Shown piece by piece: positions 10,901 through 22,859 of a stretch of DNA of 64,000 nt. The position numbers were made by a program, and so were the translations under genes. The notes under the pieces were generated by a model. That model was not told the DNA's origin. It made no database searches and saw only the letters and a program-made list of their open reading frames with translations. Source of the stretch: Populus alba (taxonomy: Eukaryota > Streptophyta > Magnoliopsida > Malpighiales > Salicaceae); assembly GCF_005239225.2 (NCBI RefSeq), contig NC_133293.1, positions 4,030,001 to 4,094,000 on the forward strand. Direction: 5' to 3'. Every line of letters begins with the position of its first letter. Within the stretch, counting starts at the first letter, position 1.

Positions 10901-13056
10901 AAGTAAATTCATACTCTATATTCTAATAAAACATTTAAAGAGAACCTACAGATTGTGGTAATAAGCAAACATATGTTATTACTGTAACCATCCAATATCA
11001 TGAATGATTGCATGAATTAAAGGGGAAATAAATTATCATTATTGAATAACTGAAAAGGAAAAAAACTCTGTTGTAGTAAAAGGGGGTAACCACGCAAACC
11101 TCGCCTATGAGGATCACAAAAGAAGAAGAATTTGTGAGCAGCTATGCGACAATACATTTGAATAAATGCAGCAGGCATATCCCGTAGTTGTGCTAAATTA
11201 GGGATAAGACCTCGTATGTAAGCCTCCATTTCCTGAAATAGAACAAAGTAGTCCTTGTTTTATACAAAAGATTGTAAAAGTGAATTACTATAAATGTGTT
11301 CATAAAGATCTAATAGTAGGTAGACCCAATAGCCAAATGTGGTGCTAAAAAAAAAGCATAAAGTCATACATGAGGCTGAAGAAATCCATCAGAATCCTCA
11401 TCAAGCTCACTCATATCAATTCTGGCCTGTGTAAGCGAAACCTGAACAACAATGAACATTAATCAGCACTCAAAAAGAAAAGGATTAACTTCAATAGAGA
11501 GATAAAGGAAAGAAAGTTGTGAATAATAGCATGGTACTAAAGAGCCCTACTCACAGTGCGCATCACATAAAGGTAAAATGGTAAAATAGCAATTCGTCCA
11601 GATTCATCCTTTTCAAACTTCATGAAATTAGATGGGCTGAAAAAGCGCCGGCATTTGGGGCCTATTTGCTCTGTACATACCGAAGCTATGTGACAAAAAT
11701 CTTCATAATTCATCTACAACATGATAATCCAGAAGATAAGTTAGCTTAAAGTGAAAAAAAATTATTAGGTTATAGAGTAAAACATCGTGGAACAAATCTA
11801 GCCTAACAAATGTAAATAGCAAAAATAAGTGCCTAGGCATCACGTAGTAGTTTAGCATAACTTCTCATTATCTGATAATGCTAAGCTAGGACATTCTTCA
11901 ATGAAAACAAGTACAGATTTTAGTAACTGAAATATAGAATTCTGCCAAGCACATTAACAACATTTGGTATAATACAAAAACAGACTGGCACAGCAAGTCT
12001 CACAAACCTTTTCTGCACCAGTGGCATCATCAATCACACAATTTTCTCTCAAGCAAACCCACATTGCATCGAGATCATCCGCATTTAGTAAAAGATCTGA
12101 TTGTTTCTGAAAGAATTGAGTTTATCATGTTACCAATAAAGCAGACCAGCATGTGCTTAGGCCACCAAAAAGTAACAAGTATAACAAGCAGAAGGGGAAA
12201 CATGGTACCTTCAAAAACCGATATTTTGCCAGCCTCTGGACTCTATGACTAATTGATCCTTCTTCAGGTTTCTAAGTAAAGAAAACATGAAAACGGATAT
12301 AAGAAAATCAGCAAATAATAAGGGGAAACACAAAATACCATCACAATAAACAAGTCAAAATCTAAGCTTCCAATCAATAAAACTCTTCCATTCCATCTAA
12401 AACAAGTGAAACCCAGAATTTATTTAGTAAATCCTTAAACAGAAGAACGCACCAAAATTAAAGTTGTAAAGTAACAGCCTTGTATCTATTTATAAAATAG
12501 TTTAAAATCAAAAGAAAAGGGCTTCCAGCAACATGCCTTCTTGTAGAAACTTGGTATTGTACCACCTTCAGCACTCTTTTGTTGCTTCTCTTTGAAAATA
12601 TCTAGCAATATTCTCTTCGTCTCAAGCTCTACAATCCCAGCGAAAATAAACCAAGTTAGATTTTAATTTTTAGAAACCCAAATATATCTTTGAAGAAAAT
12701 AACTAATTAGCCTTAATCAACCTATAAATCATCAATCAAAGTAATAGTACAAATCATGCAAACACTGAGAACTCTGATTACAAAATTAAGAGGACAACAT
12801 TTCACATTGATCGTTATATAAGTACAGTCACAGCTCTAATCTTGCTTCAATTTCATAAACAATTAACAAAAATATACAATTAAGAATAAAAATTAGCTAA
12901 GATAATAAGAAACGGACCCATGAGAGCTTCAGATCCGAGCCCGGTACCGGATCCGATGAACCGGCGGAGGTTACGGACCCAAAGCATTGACGAAGCCGGC
13001 GGGATCCTCCTCTGAGCTGCCTCGTGGCTCTCGCCATCGCTAGACCCACTGTACAT
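7960..13056 (-). CDS. TON2: Protein phosphatase 2A regulatory subunit B'' (TONNEAU2/FASS), 12 exons, 476 aa
   Basis: TON2/FASS is the PP2A B''-type subunit of the TTP complex that controls cortical microtubules and preprophase-band formation in plants. CDS exons in transcript order: 12918-13056, 12537-12628, 12209-12271, 12008-12106, 11555-11713, 11370-11441, 11100-11232, 10369-10433, 9525-9600, 8911-9012, 8598-8790, 7960-8197. They sum to 1,431 bp in frame. The start MYSGSSDGES and the tail GFWAHDNRENLLQEEEE match the family, which is about 480 aa in Arabidopsis. An EF-hand-like loop, DKDMNGTLSKQE, is in exon 10; a second, degenerate one (SELDEDSDGFL) is in exon 6. Two introns use GC donors: after exon 2 (AAG|GCATGT) and after exon 9 (TGTG|GCGAGT). 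The start at 13056 is the first in-frame ATG; a longer frame to 13077 would need TTG. ObgC lies divergently 3.9 kb away. I see no disabling change. Confidence 0.95.
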
Positions 13057-13312
13057 GGCCAAATTACAGTAATCCAAGTTGTCTCGGGAGAGTTCGGAGT
13101 TCCAATCGGCGAGTTAAGACACTAGAATTACGTGCATTACTGATTTGGAAACCAAAGACCCTAGCTCTCTCTCTTTCTATCCGGTTTTTCGATTGGTTAG
13201 CTTCTTCTGTTAGATTCAAAAGTTACGAAGAGATGGAGTTTTTCTTTTACGTGATGTTTTTTTTTTTATTTGGAAATCGAATTTAAGTACATTAAATATT
13301 TGGTGTGCGGTA
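13057..13312 (-). promoter_or_regulatory. Presumed TON2 5' UTR and promoter region
   Basis: The bases directly upstream of the TON2 ATG are of more mixed composition than the AT-rich repeat that starts near 13313. They hold a CT-rich stretch (13160-13180). No clear TATA box was found, so this is placed by position only. Confidence 0.35.
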
Positions 13313-13625
13313 AAGGGTGTGTTTTTGGAAACGTAAATTGTAATTCTATCAATTTTATTTTTTTATATATTTTTAAATTATTTTGATATATAAATATTAA
13401 AAATAATTTTTAAAAAATAAAAAATATTTATTTTAATATATTTTTAAGTAAAAAATATTTTAAAAACTAAAATTACCATAATTTCAAATAAATTTTTAAT
13501 TTATTTTTTATTTAAAAAAACATATTTTTAAATTGTTGGTGATAGAATGGTATAAAAGATAATTTTTTAAAAATAAAATAAAAATTATTTTTATATATTT
13601 TTAAATAAATATTTTTAAAAGTAAT
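13313..13625. repeat. AT-rich dispersed repeat, copy 1
   Basis: Alternating T-rich and A-rich blocks with motifs such as TTTTAAAAACTAAAA and AATATTAAAAATAATTTT. Similar blocks occur at 15085-15262, 15440-15612, 22495-22705 and 24555-24668, which suggests a family of small AT-rich elements. Exact ends are not defined. Confidence 0.5.
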
Positions 13626-13904
13626 TGTTTAAATCTCAAACGTTACCTGCAAGTTTTTCAAATGTTGATTAAGTCCTGGTATTTAATCAACTATACTTAA
13701 ACACCCCAACATTTATGATATTATCTATTATGCCATTCTACTTTGATTAATAAATTTTGTGGTTTAACTGTCATAACAATTATTTTTCCATGGCATAAAC
13801 TTAAAAAACTACAAACGGTTAATTTTATAGATCCTACCTTGTGTGCAATTATTGTCATGGGATGAGACAAAAAAAGAGTGATTCTAAATATAAGAAAGGT
13901 TAAT

Positions 13905-15004
13905 CATACAAGCAAGGTTGTTAAAATCGCGATTTTAGAACGAAACGGAAAGCCCTTCACAAAATCGGATCGTAAAAACGGATCGTAAAATCGTAAAATC
14001 ATAAGGAATTTTGAAATACATTAAAAAAAAATCATACATAATTCAAGCACATTAAAAAACATATTTCAAATAAAACTTCATACATATTTTAAGCCTTCAA
14101 ATAAAAATTCATATATAGTTCAAACATTTTAAAATACAGGATTCAAATAAAAGTCATATATAATATAAAATAACTTTTCATTAACTAATAATCAACAAAC
14201 TTAAAACAAACAATCTGCTGGTGTGTCATGTAAACTAAAACCAGCTTCATTCCCTTCATCTTACTCATCATTCCTTAAGCATTCATCACAATAAAAAAAA
14301 AATATTGATATAAAAATAAAAAATATAAATTCAGCATTATTATAGTATATATTTTTAAATAAATATTAATTTTAAAAGCAACATACACCACAATAATATA
14401 TATACACTACATGTTACTTCATTTATAAGTCCGCAAAAACAGTTAGTTACATGTTAGAAAAATAATTTGATATTATTATATGAAAATAAAAAAAACATTA
14501 AAAATAAAAATAAAAATAATATTTTTTTATAAAAACATTTTTCTAACCAAGAAAAAAAGCCTCTTAACAAAAATACTTTACTTGTACAAAATGTTTGCCA
14601 TAATTTTAGTGAGATCCACGAAAATGAATCCCACCTACTGAAAACCTAAAAAGAGAAACCAATAACAAAAATCAAGGCTAATTTTAGGGGGGGGGGGTTC
14701 AGGTTGGGGGGGGGGAGCAAATGAACAATTATAATATTGGGGGGGGGGGGGGCAATTATAATATTGGGAGGGGCAATTATATTGGGAGTGGGGCCTTCAG
14801 AAATTATATTGAAATCGTAAAATCGGTTCTGATATCGCGATTTTTGCGCGATATTATCCGATTTTTACGATTTTATCCTATTTCAACCCGATTTTACCCA
14901 TTTTCGATTTTTTCAACCGATTCAACTCGTAATGCATGTTTTTGACTCGTAAAATCGTACGATTTTACGAGTCGAAACGCGATTTTGACAACCTTGCATA
15001 CAAG
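13905..15004. mobile_element. Non-autonomous hAT element (13913-14996) with 8-bp target duplication CATACAAG
   Basis: CATACAAG is present at 13905-13912 and again at 14997-15004, a perfect 8-bp target site duplication as made by hAT transposases. The element between starts CAAGGTTGTTAAAATCGCG and ends in the inverse of CAAGGTTGTCAAAATCGCG, with one mismatch in 19. Subterminal zones at both ends are dense in ATCGTAAAA/TTTTACGAT motifs, likely transposase-binding repeats. The 1,084-bp interior has no transposase frame, so it was mobilised in trans. Several long G runs lie at about 14688-14790. Confidence 0.92.
14686..14800 (+). repeat. G-tract minisatellite inside the hAT element
   Basis: Several runs of about 9-15 G are spaced by TTCAGGTT, AGCAAATGAACAATTATAATATT or CAATTATAATATT. 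At least three units of the form G-run plus CAATTATAATATT follow each other. Four or more G-tracts within about 110 bp could form a G-quadruplex on the plus strand. Exact run lengths are prone to sequencing error. Confidence 0.8.
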
Positions 15005-15439
15005 ATTAACCTAAAACAATAAAAATAAATAAATAAATAAATAAGCTAATATTATTGTTGAAACACCACGGGTATTTAAAGTATGGTAATAATTGTTTTT
15101 AAAAGTATTTTTTATTTAAAATATATTAAAATATTAAAAAAATTATTTTTAATATTAATACATCAAAATAATATGAAAACACCAAAAAATATTAATTTAA
15201 AACAAAAAAAAACTAAAAAAAATTAATTTTTTTAAAATACAAAAACAAATAAACCCTGTATGCATATACTATAATGGATTACATCAGAGTTCCTTTCAGT
15301 ATCTTCTATGTATTTTTGTGTGTGTTGCTTTTAGGTGGCTTAGATGTTTGGTTCTGGCTTGAGTTATGTTGATGTTGTGTTTTTGAAGTGATTTTATAGC
15401 ATTGTATTCTTTGTTTTTCATTGTATATATGCGTGGATT
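15005..15439. repeat. AT-rich dispersed repeat, copy 2 (core 15085-15262)
   Basis: Shows AATATATTAAAATATTAAA and ATATGAAAACACCAAAAAAT, the latter matching the segment near 22618-22637 (GAAAACACCAGAAAATTATT). Non-coding. A short TAAA microsatellite lies at about 15025-15045. Confidence 0.5.
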
Positions 15440-15875
15440 GTCTAATTATTCTAGGATATTTGTTTTTTAAAATTTTTTTATTTAAAAATATATTAATTAA
15501 AAAAATTAATAATATCAACATATTAAAATGATATGAAAAGATAACAAAATTAATTTTTTTCAAAAAAATAAAATATTTTATTTTTTTTCAAAAAATACTT
15601 CTAAAATAGAAAAAATAATTGATATATGTCATGTAATTGATTCTTGACCTTTGTAAAAAAAAAAAATTGTATTTAAGTTTCTACGTACAAAATCAAATCG
15701 TTACAATTAATCTTTTCAAAACATATTTTGGGTAGATTATGCTTGTCAACAATTTACCATTATATGTAAGAAAATATCTCTTGCAACTATGAGGCCACTC
15801 TTCGAAGTCTTACTTATAGAGATTATAGTTTTTAAACCTGACTTTATGATCAACCAGATATAATAATCGGGTCAT
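15440..15875. repeat. AT-rich dispersed repeat, copy 3, and flanking AT-rich DNA
   Basis: 15460-15612 again carries ATATTAAAATGATATGAAAA followed by A/T runs. A minus-strand open frame of 85 aa here is a by-product of low-complexity sequence. No gene was seen. Confidence 0.45.
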
Positions 15876-16614
15876 ATGTCAAATGGGTTAATTAAGATCA
15901 ACAAAAAAAAAAAAGTCGAGTTTGTGCCCTTTTCTTCCAATGTAGCTTGTCCAACACCTTTTTTCAGCAAATTGAGTAATGAAGTTTTATTTAAATTCAC
16001 ATCACCTTCCATCCTTTTCTTTTTCCTTCCTTTCCTCTATCCTTATTTTAAATTAGCAAATTGAGAAAATTAGTGATTTTCCTTTCTTTCTCTCACCCCT
16101 TCTTCTTCTAAATCCTGACTCAATGACCCTTAATATAAAAACTTTTGAAACCATAATCCCCTCTTGTTTCCTCTCTTTCACAATCCCTAACCTCATACTC
16201 CCAACTCACCTCCTTCAAGTTGTAGTCCTTGACTCCCCAATCCAACTTGTCGAGTCTCCTCAAGTCACAACTCTTTTTATCTATTAAAAACGTGAACTAG
16301 ACTGGATTTTCTCAATCGAGTTATGTCACCTCCTAGCTCCTCTTATTCTTTTGGAATCTCATGGCTCATATTAATTGCAACAATTGAATCAACGGCTCTG
16401 ATTCATCTCCATTGACTTACCACAAAAGAGATGATATCCATCATGTTAAAAATCTTGAAAATAGTTTAAAGCCTTTGTTTTTTGCTTTATCTCCTAAAGT
16501 TAGCATTAAAAATGGGATTTTTGATGTGATTATTTTGGATCATGAAGATAATTTGATTTGTAGTGTGGTTTTAATCATAAAAGGCCATGATTGTTTTATG
16601 CGTGTATATATATA
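15876..16614. other. CT-rich and AT-rich spacer upstream of ObgC; no recognised gene
   Basis: 15930-16290 is rich in CTT/CCT on the plus strand. A short frame at 16412-16654 (SPKVSIKNGIFDVIILDHED) may be a decayed coding fragment, but I do not recognise it. Confidence 0.35.
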
Positions 16615-16790
16615 TAAAAGCTGGGTTCTCAATTGGATTTACCTGGGTAACTAACCGGGTTTCGGCTCGATCAGGTTTTGCTGGGTCAAATCCTTAGCGG
16701 GTTTTTACTTAGACTCGGCCCGGGTCGGTCGGGTCCTAGATTGACCCACTGGGCCGGGCCGGGCCGGGTTTAAAAACTATGGTAGAGACA
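16615..16790. repeat. GC-rich dispersed repeat with GGGTCGGTCGGGTC and GGGCCGGGCCGGGCCGGG
   Basis: A sharp GC-rich island in AT-rich DNA, built from CGGGT/GACCC and GGGCC units. The style (ACCGGGTTTCGG, CTGGGTCAAATCC, TTGACCCACTGGG) resembles the GGGTTAAC-type dispersed repeats seen elsewhere in the window, ending in TTTAAAAACTATGG. It lies about 150 bp upstream of the ObgC start. Confidence 0.55.
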
Positions 16791-16946
16791 CAAGAATTAG
16801 TCAAATTAAGGGCTATTTTGATACAATGCAAAAAAGTAGAGGATCTATTTTGACCAGATGTACAAGTAAAGGGACGGAATTCAGCCCATAAAAAAGAAAA
16901 TTATAAACAGAGGGACAAACAGGATCGATATCCAGTAAGCACGGAG

Positions 16947-19900
16947 ATGGCTTCCATATCCACAATAACCACCTCCTCCTTTATTTCTCTCCAAGCAATT
17001 TCCCGCCCTAAATCCCGAAAATCTAACCCTATCCCTAGCAATGCCTCACCAAGAAGCCCTAATTCCAACCGAAACCGCAAGCTCAAACCTCAAAAGGCCA
17101 AATTAAAATCCCCGCCTCAGACAATCACTTCCACCGACGGCGAAGCCACTAGTTACACTCGCTTACCTCCTCTAGAAGACTTCACAGTCCCGTCGTTGAA
17201 CCTCGGATCTAGACCACCAGAAGAAATCAAGCTCTCTGATGCTAGTGTAGTCAAACAGGATAGTGACAGTGAATCTCAGCGTTTTGGAACCGAAGATGGA
17301 ATGGATGGTGATTTACGTGTGGATTACGGGAGATTTGAAGTTAATCCACATTTCGAAGAGGAAGAGGACGAGGATTATGAGTATGAAAGCGAGGAGGAAC
17401 AAGAAGAAGAAGAAGAAACAGTGAATGGCAAAAGTGTTAATAGTTATAATAGTGATGGTTTTTATGAAGGAGAAGAGTTGGAGGAGTTTGCTGACGGAGA
17501 GAATGTGAATTTGTCAGATTTCGAGGGTGAAGAAGAAGGTGTGAAGGAGAAGGGAGTGCCGGCTGTAATGCGGTGTTTTGACCGGGCGAAAATCTATGTC
17601 AAAGCCGGAGATGGTGGGAATGGAGTGGTGGCTTTTCGGCGCGAGAAATTTGTGCCACTGGGAGGACCGTCGGGAGGGGATGGAGGGAGAGGAGGGAACG
17701 TGTATCTAGAAGTTGATGGCTCGATAAATTCTTTATTGCCATTTAGGAATAGAGTGCATTATAGGGCGGGGAGAGGGGCTCACGGTCAAGGGTCATGCAT
17801 GGATGGAGCGAAAGGAGAGGATATCGTGGTGAAAGTGCCGCCGGGGACGGTTGTTAGGGAGGCTGGGAACGAGGAGGTTTTGTTGGAGTTGTTGTCTCCA
17901 GGACAGAGGGCTTTGGTGTTGCCTGGCGGGAGAGGCGGGAGAGGGAATGCTGCATTTAAGTGTGGGAGTAATAAGGTACCTAGGATTGCCGAAAATGGTG
18001 AAGAGGGTTCGGAAATGTGAGTATATTTTTAATTGTGATTTGTGTTTTACCATTACGTGTTTTGGCTACCTTTTATTGGTTGCCTTTTGAATTGTGTTGT
18101 GATTGTGTGCGCGCTATAAATTGTGTCTTCTTAAGCCTTTGAAATGATTTGTTAGCTTAGCGTTGTTGTTCCAATGGGTTTCGTAGTACTATGATTTATT
18201 TTGGTTGATCTTGCTCTGCTTTGCTTTGATTAAAGTGATCGTGATGAGAATGGTGACGGCTCAGTAGAATATAAGTTTTGAACTGTAGTTGGTCTTGTTC
18301 TTTCTGCTAACGTTCTGCATTTTGTAATGTGCTGGACTTGGTTTGTTTTCGTTGTGGTTTATCTAATGCAGCATGCCTATGAATTTTATGCTTGATTAAA
18401 ACGTCAAGGTCAATATGATAAAGTTGTTAAATCTCATAGTTCGTCAGGCTTAAGGGATGTAGTTATATGTTCTGGAAGAGTTTGTTTTGATACGTGCTCA
18501 ATAGAATTAATGTCATGCATGAACAGGTGGTTGGAGCTGGAGCTAAAGCTGGTCGCAGATGTTGGAATAGTGGGTGCCCCAAATGCTGGGAAAAGCACAC
18601 TTTTGAGTGTCATAAGTGCTGCACAGCCAGCAATAGCGAATTATCCTTTTACTACTCTACTTCCTAACCTGGGTGTAGTTTCATTTGATTATGACTCTAC
18701 AATGGTAGTAGCAGACCTTCCAGGTTTACTTGAAGGAGCACATCGGGGTTTTGGCCTAGGTCACGAGTTTCTACGACACACAGAAAGGTGTTCTGCCCTG
18801 GTACAGGCTTTCTGTCATGAACTGCAACTAATTTAATGATGAGATTTATAGAGAAATTCATTTTCCTGTTGTGATTGTAACAGTGAATTATTCTACTTTG
18901 AGCTTGTCGTGTTATGTTTCACTTCCTTACCTTATTCTATAAGATTCTCTATCCTCAAGTCTTTGGGTCTCTGGAAATGATGTGACGTGCAAAATGTTTT
19001 TCTGATATTTGTGTCAGTGACTCTATGCATGATGTAAGAAGAAAAAATTTGGTTCATGTTGATGAAAACAGCAGTGATTTTAAAGAGAGCTCGTGAATGA
19101 TAATTGAAGTGATGGTAACAATGTGATCCATATCTACTATCTCTTCACCCATGGTTCTATTATTTTCCTTCATTCCTTATCTTTTACATTGAGGATAATT
19201 GGATGGGTCTCACCCTCCTATTATTTGTTTGATATTTCAACTGATGGAATCTACATTGTTTTGGACTCCCAGGTACATGTTGTTGATGGATCTTCACAGC
19301 AGCCAGAATTCGAATTTGATGCTGTTCGTCTTGAGCTGGAAATGTTTAGTCCTGAACTTGCAGAGAAGCCTTATGTAGTTGCCTATAACAAAATGGACCT
19401 TCCAGAGGCATATGAAAACTGGCAGTTATTCAAGGAAAAGCTAGAAGCACGTGGGATTGAGACTTTTTGCATGAGTGCTGTGAAGAGAGAAGGGACACAT
19501 GAAGTGATTTGTGCTGCTCATAAGCTTCTGCAAGAAAGTAAAGAAGCCAATAAGGGGTCTGAAGGTCAAATTTCTACTTTCGATTTTTTTTTAAAAAAAT
19601 TGACTTTAATATGGCCTATTGATCATGCTAGAGTACTCAAAATTATGTTGCATATCCATTATTTTCAACCCTACAGTGTCTTGAAAAGTTTTCATCTGTG
19701 TTAGGTTGGACCCATCCGATAAATTTGAATCATGTAGCTGATATGGTACAAAGGCAGCGAAGAGCTCCTATTAATGACTTTGAAATCTCTTATGACAATG
19801 CGTCCAAAACATGGCAAGTAATTGGGGCTGGATTGCAACGTTTTGTTCAGATGACAAATTGGCGGTGGGCTATGAATCTCTCTCTCTGATTACTTCTCAC

Positions 19901-21401
19901 TATTTTTTTCAGTCACCTCTTTTCTTGTGTTAGCATCTTTGGTCGATAATGGTCTCGTTCATCTCACATCAGCTTGCCAAATATGATTTCAGATTATACT
20001 GTATGTATTGATGTGCTTTCTGTCTGGTCATATGTAACTCTTCCAGTAAACCTAGCAAAGTAATGCTGACTGAGTTAGGTTTCTGTCCAGATACAGGAAG
20101 GGTGCAAAATCCACGCACACCATTTTTTTTACTGGAATCTCAAATAGAATTTTTCTTATTCTGTTTTCTATCTTGGCCAATGGATTACCATACCACAAAC
20201 CTGCATTGTTTACCTGGTTTGGTTATTTCAGTTGACATGAACATTTGTGGTTGTTAGTATCCGTTCCAATGATTAGGCTCACTAGAACATTGCCAGAATG
20301 AATGGAACTTGCTACAAATCATCAGCGAATGGGTAACTTTGACAGTGTGCTATTCTCATTTCTGTATTATTGTTTGCCTTTTTAGTTGCCTGCTTTTTAT
20401 TAGGATGCTATGGGTTGGAAAAAAATCTCCATCTTGTTTAAGAACTTGGATTTATTCAACTGCTTCTATTTTCTACTAAGAATCAATTTTCTCCTGTTTT
20501 GTTTGTAGATTTACATCTATGATTTGGTTGCTACTCTAGGATAGGACATAATTTGCCCGAATTTGAATGCTTGTGCATGATCATTACTTCATGCCATACT
20601 TGTCAGTTTCCATTAGATCTGGCATATTCTGGAATACATGTCTTGCCTTTTTGAGATAATATCCTTTCCTTCTGGTTGTCTTTACTCCATTTTGCATCTG
20701 AAGTATTTAACGCATAATTTTGAACAGATATAAAGATTCTGACACAAGATTCCAACATGTGTTGGAGGCTTGTGGTGTGAACAAGTCACTCTTGAAGATG
20801 GGAGTCAAGGAAGGTGACACTGTGATTGTTGGAGAGGTGCGTGGAGCTTTATATCCTCTCACTGCAGCATCTCCCCCCTCCCAGTGATGCATCACCTTAG
20901 TAGCACTCCATGACATCCTTAAACTCTCTCTCTCTCGCTCTCTCATACACACACACACACATACAGACACGCATGTGCTCAAAGTATGTTTTCTCTTTGA
21001 TTCTAGTATGCTAACTTCCATCATGATTAGTTGCCATTGACATCAATGAGACCATGTATTTCAGGTAGTTACATAGTCAAGTTCGAGTCTTTAATTGAAG
21101 TACTCAAGCTTGTAACTATTCCAACAGAGATTCCACTTTTCAAGTGGAAAACAACTCATGTTAAAATATCCTTGCACTCTATTCTCAAGCCAACCTTGTG
21201 TCTACCTGAAGTTCTTTCTCAATGATTGTCATTGTTGGTAGAACCTCATTCTAACTCATTGTCGGCAGAATTCTGATTGATCATATCCTCTTTAATTCTT
21301 TCCAGATGGAAATGGTGTGGCATGACTATCCTCAGAGTTCTGGTCTATCGAAAGTGAAGAGGGGATCATTTGATCCAACCAAATGGCCAGAGTGGAAGTA
21401 A
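16947..21401 (+). CDS. OBGC: Chloroplast Obg-like GTPase (ObgC/CPSAR1), 6 exons, 666 aa
   Basis: ObgC is a chloroplast GTPase needed for plastid ribosome biogenesis, thylakoid formation and embryo development. Exons: 16947-18016, 18527-18800, 19273-19564, 19705-19864, 20728-20836, 21306-21401; they sum to 2,001 bp in frame. The N-terminus is Ser/Arg/Lys-rich with few acids, a plausible plastid transit peptide. An acidic linker (residues about 135-205, [20 protein letters not shown]) follows. The glycine-rich Obg fold starts near residue 210 ([20 protein letters not shown]). The G domain shows G1 GAPNAGKST, the switch region TTLLPNLG, G3 DLPGL and G4 NKMD. The Obg C-terminal (OCT) domain includes [17 protein letters not shown] and [17 protein letters not shown]. 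All introns are GT-AG. Length is close to the Arabidopsis protein (about 680 aa). The [11 protein letters not shown] stretch at the exon 3/4 junction replaces the usual acidic/charged sequence there and is worth a transcript check. Confidence 0.95.
20924..20966 (+). repeat. CT/CA microsatellite in ObgC intron 5
   Basis: A CT run is followed by a CA run ending ACACACACACAC, inside the intron between 20836 and 21306. Confidence 0.9.
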
Positions 21402-22494
21402 CCCTCCAGTTCTTAATACCAAGAGGTATAGTGACTGAAATTTCTTATTATTGTGATTATAATGATAGAATACATTTATTTATTGTTCTGCTTGTTGACA
21501 AAAATGGGGACTTGTTCAGAGAATAGTAAACCTTTGCCTTGAATATTTGAAAGCAAACCCTACAATAAAAACATGTCTTCCGGGAAGATGTGATACCAGT
21601 GCCTTGTTTCATTCTGGTCTCTGATACAGGATATCTGAAGCTGGAGATTTTGCACTCGATGTTTCAAATTAATGGAGTTATACCTCTAGCAAAGGAAAAT
21701 GTAAGTGGAGTTCAAAGCTCAGGTGGCCCAATCCTGTTGTTGATAATGAGATCTCCTGAGACAGTGAACTTAAATCATAGATTCAGTACAAAGTGCTAGA
21801 GGTCAGTGATCAAATAATGTATTCTTTTGTTATTAGCAGGGGCAATTGTTTAGTCAATCTTGCTTAAATTGTAATAACTAGATAGGTGATTTGCGCTATG
21901 CTGTGAGCCTGGTTAAGTTTTTCCGGCAAAGTAAGTGCTCTACAAGAAAAAAACTGATAAATGGAGATTTGAAATAACCTGATTAAGCTGGAATTCCATG
22001 GCTGATAAATGGGAATTTGAAATAAACTATGGACACATTAAAATGTTTCGGTCGTATGTACATGGGGAAAGCTTTACATTAGCTGTTATGTGTGCTGGAA
22101 GGCAGCCCTTAGGCTCAATCTAAGCAATCCAGCAAAAAAAAACAAAGCCACAGAACTTGCATTGTCTCATTGCACAAGCTTTAATCAATTTTAGATTAGC
22201 AACAAGTGCATATAACGTCAAAGAAATTTGACTAAAAAACAGAGAAAGAAAAGCTCTTAGAGACCTGGTGCTTTCTTCAAACTGATATCTTGTAAACAGA
22301 AGTTGAATTTTAAAAAAAATAAAATGCAATGCGAGGCAGATACAGATCTTGCAAAAAAACAGTTAGACATGCATAAAACAGCTGCAAACAAGGTTCGAAA
22401 CCTAGTCTTGAACGAAAATGTATTTCTCTACGCAACTTCTATACAAAATAGATTTATTATGAGTGAACAAAGGCTAAAATAATCAATTTATTGC
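21402..22494. other. ObgC 3' UTR and downstream spacer
   Basis: No coding frame is supported. An AP2/ERF gene found here in Arabidopsis (as I recall) is not present. Confidence 0.4.
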
Positions 22495-22705
22495 TTCATT
22501 AGGTTTTTTTAAGAGAGATTTTTGATTGTTTTTTAATGTTTTTTGTTTAGAAATATATTAAATTATTGTTTTTGTTTTTTTAAAAAATATTTTTTATATT
22601 AGTACATTAACATCATTTCCGAAAACACCAGAAAATTATTAATTTGAAATATTTTTTTTTTAACTTTTTATAAAATTTTTAAAATGCAAAAATAAATGAG
22701 AATTA
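22495..22705. repeat. AT-rich dispersed repeat, copy 4
   Basis: TTTTTTGTTTAGAAATATAT, then ATTAGTACATTAACATCAT and GAAAACACCAGAAAATTATT. It shares the order of T-rich block, ATTA(A/G)TACAT block and AAAACACCA block with the copy at 15085-15262. Directly repeated flanking words (AATGAGAATTAAATGCCTAAG) occur at about 22695 and 22765. Confidence 0.55.
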
Positions 22706-22859
22706 AATGCCTAAGCTTTAACGTTTTTGGCTATGAGTTTTTTTTTTCATAACAAAAATCCATTAAATGAGAATTAAATGCCTAAGCTTAACAACGTAAT
22801 AAAAGCACCCAAAAGAAGAGGGAAAAGGCACGCAACAGGAAAGGAAACGGGAAAAAGGA

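Noticed and set aside
13057..13077. Upstream extension of TON2 (seven extra residues)
   Set aside because: It would start with TTG; the family starts at MYSGSS, and the ATG at 13056 fits.
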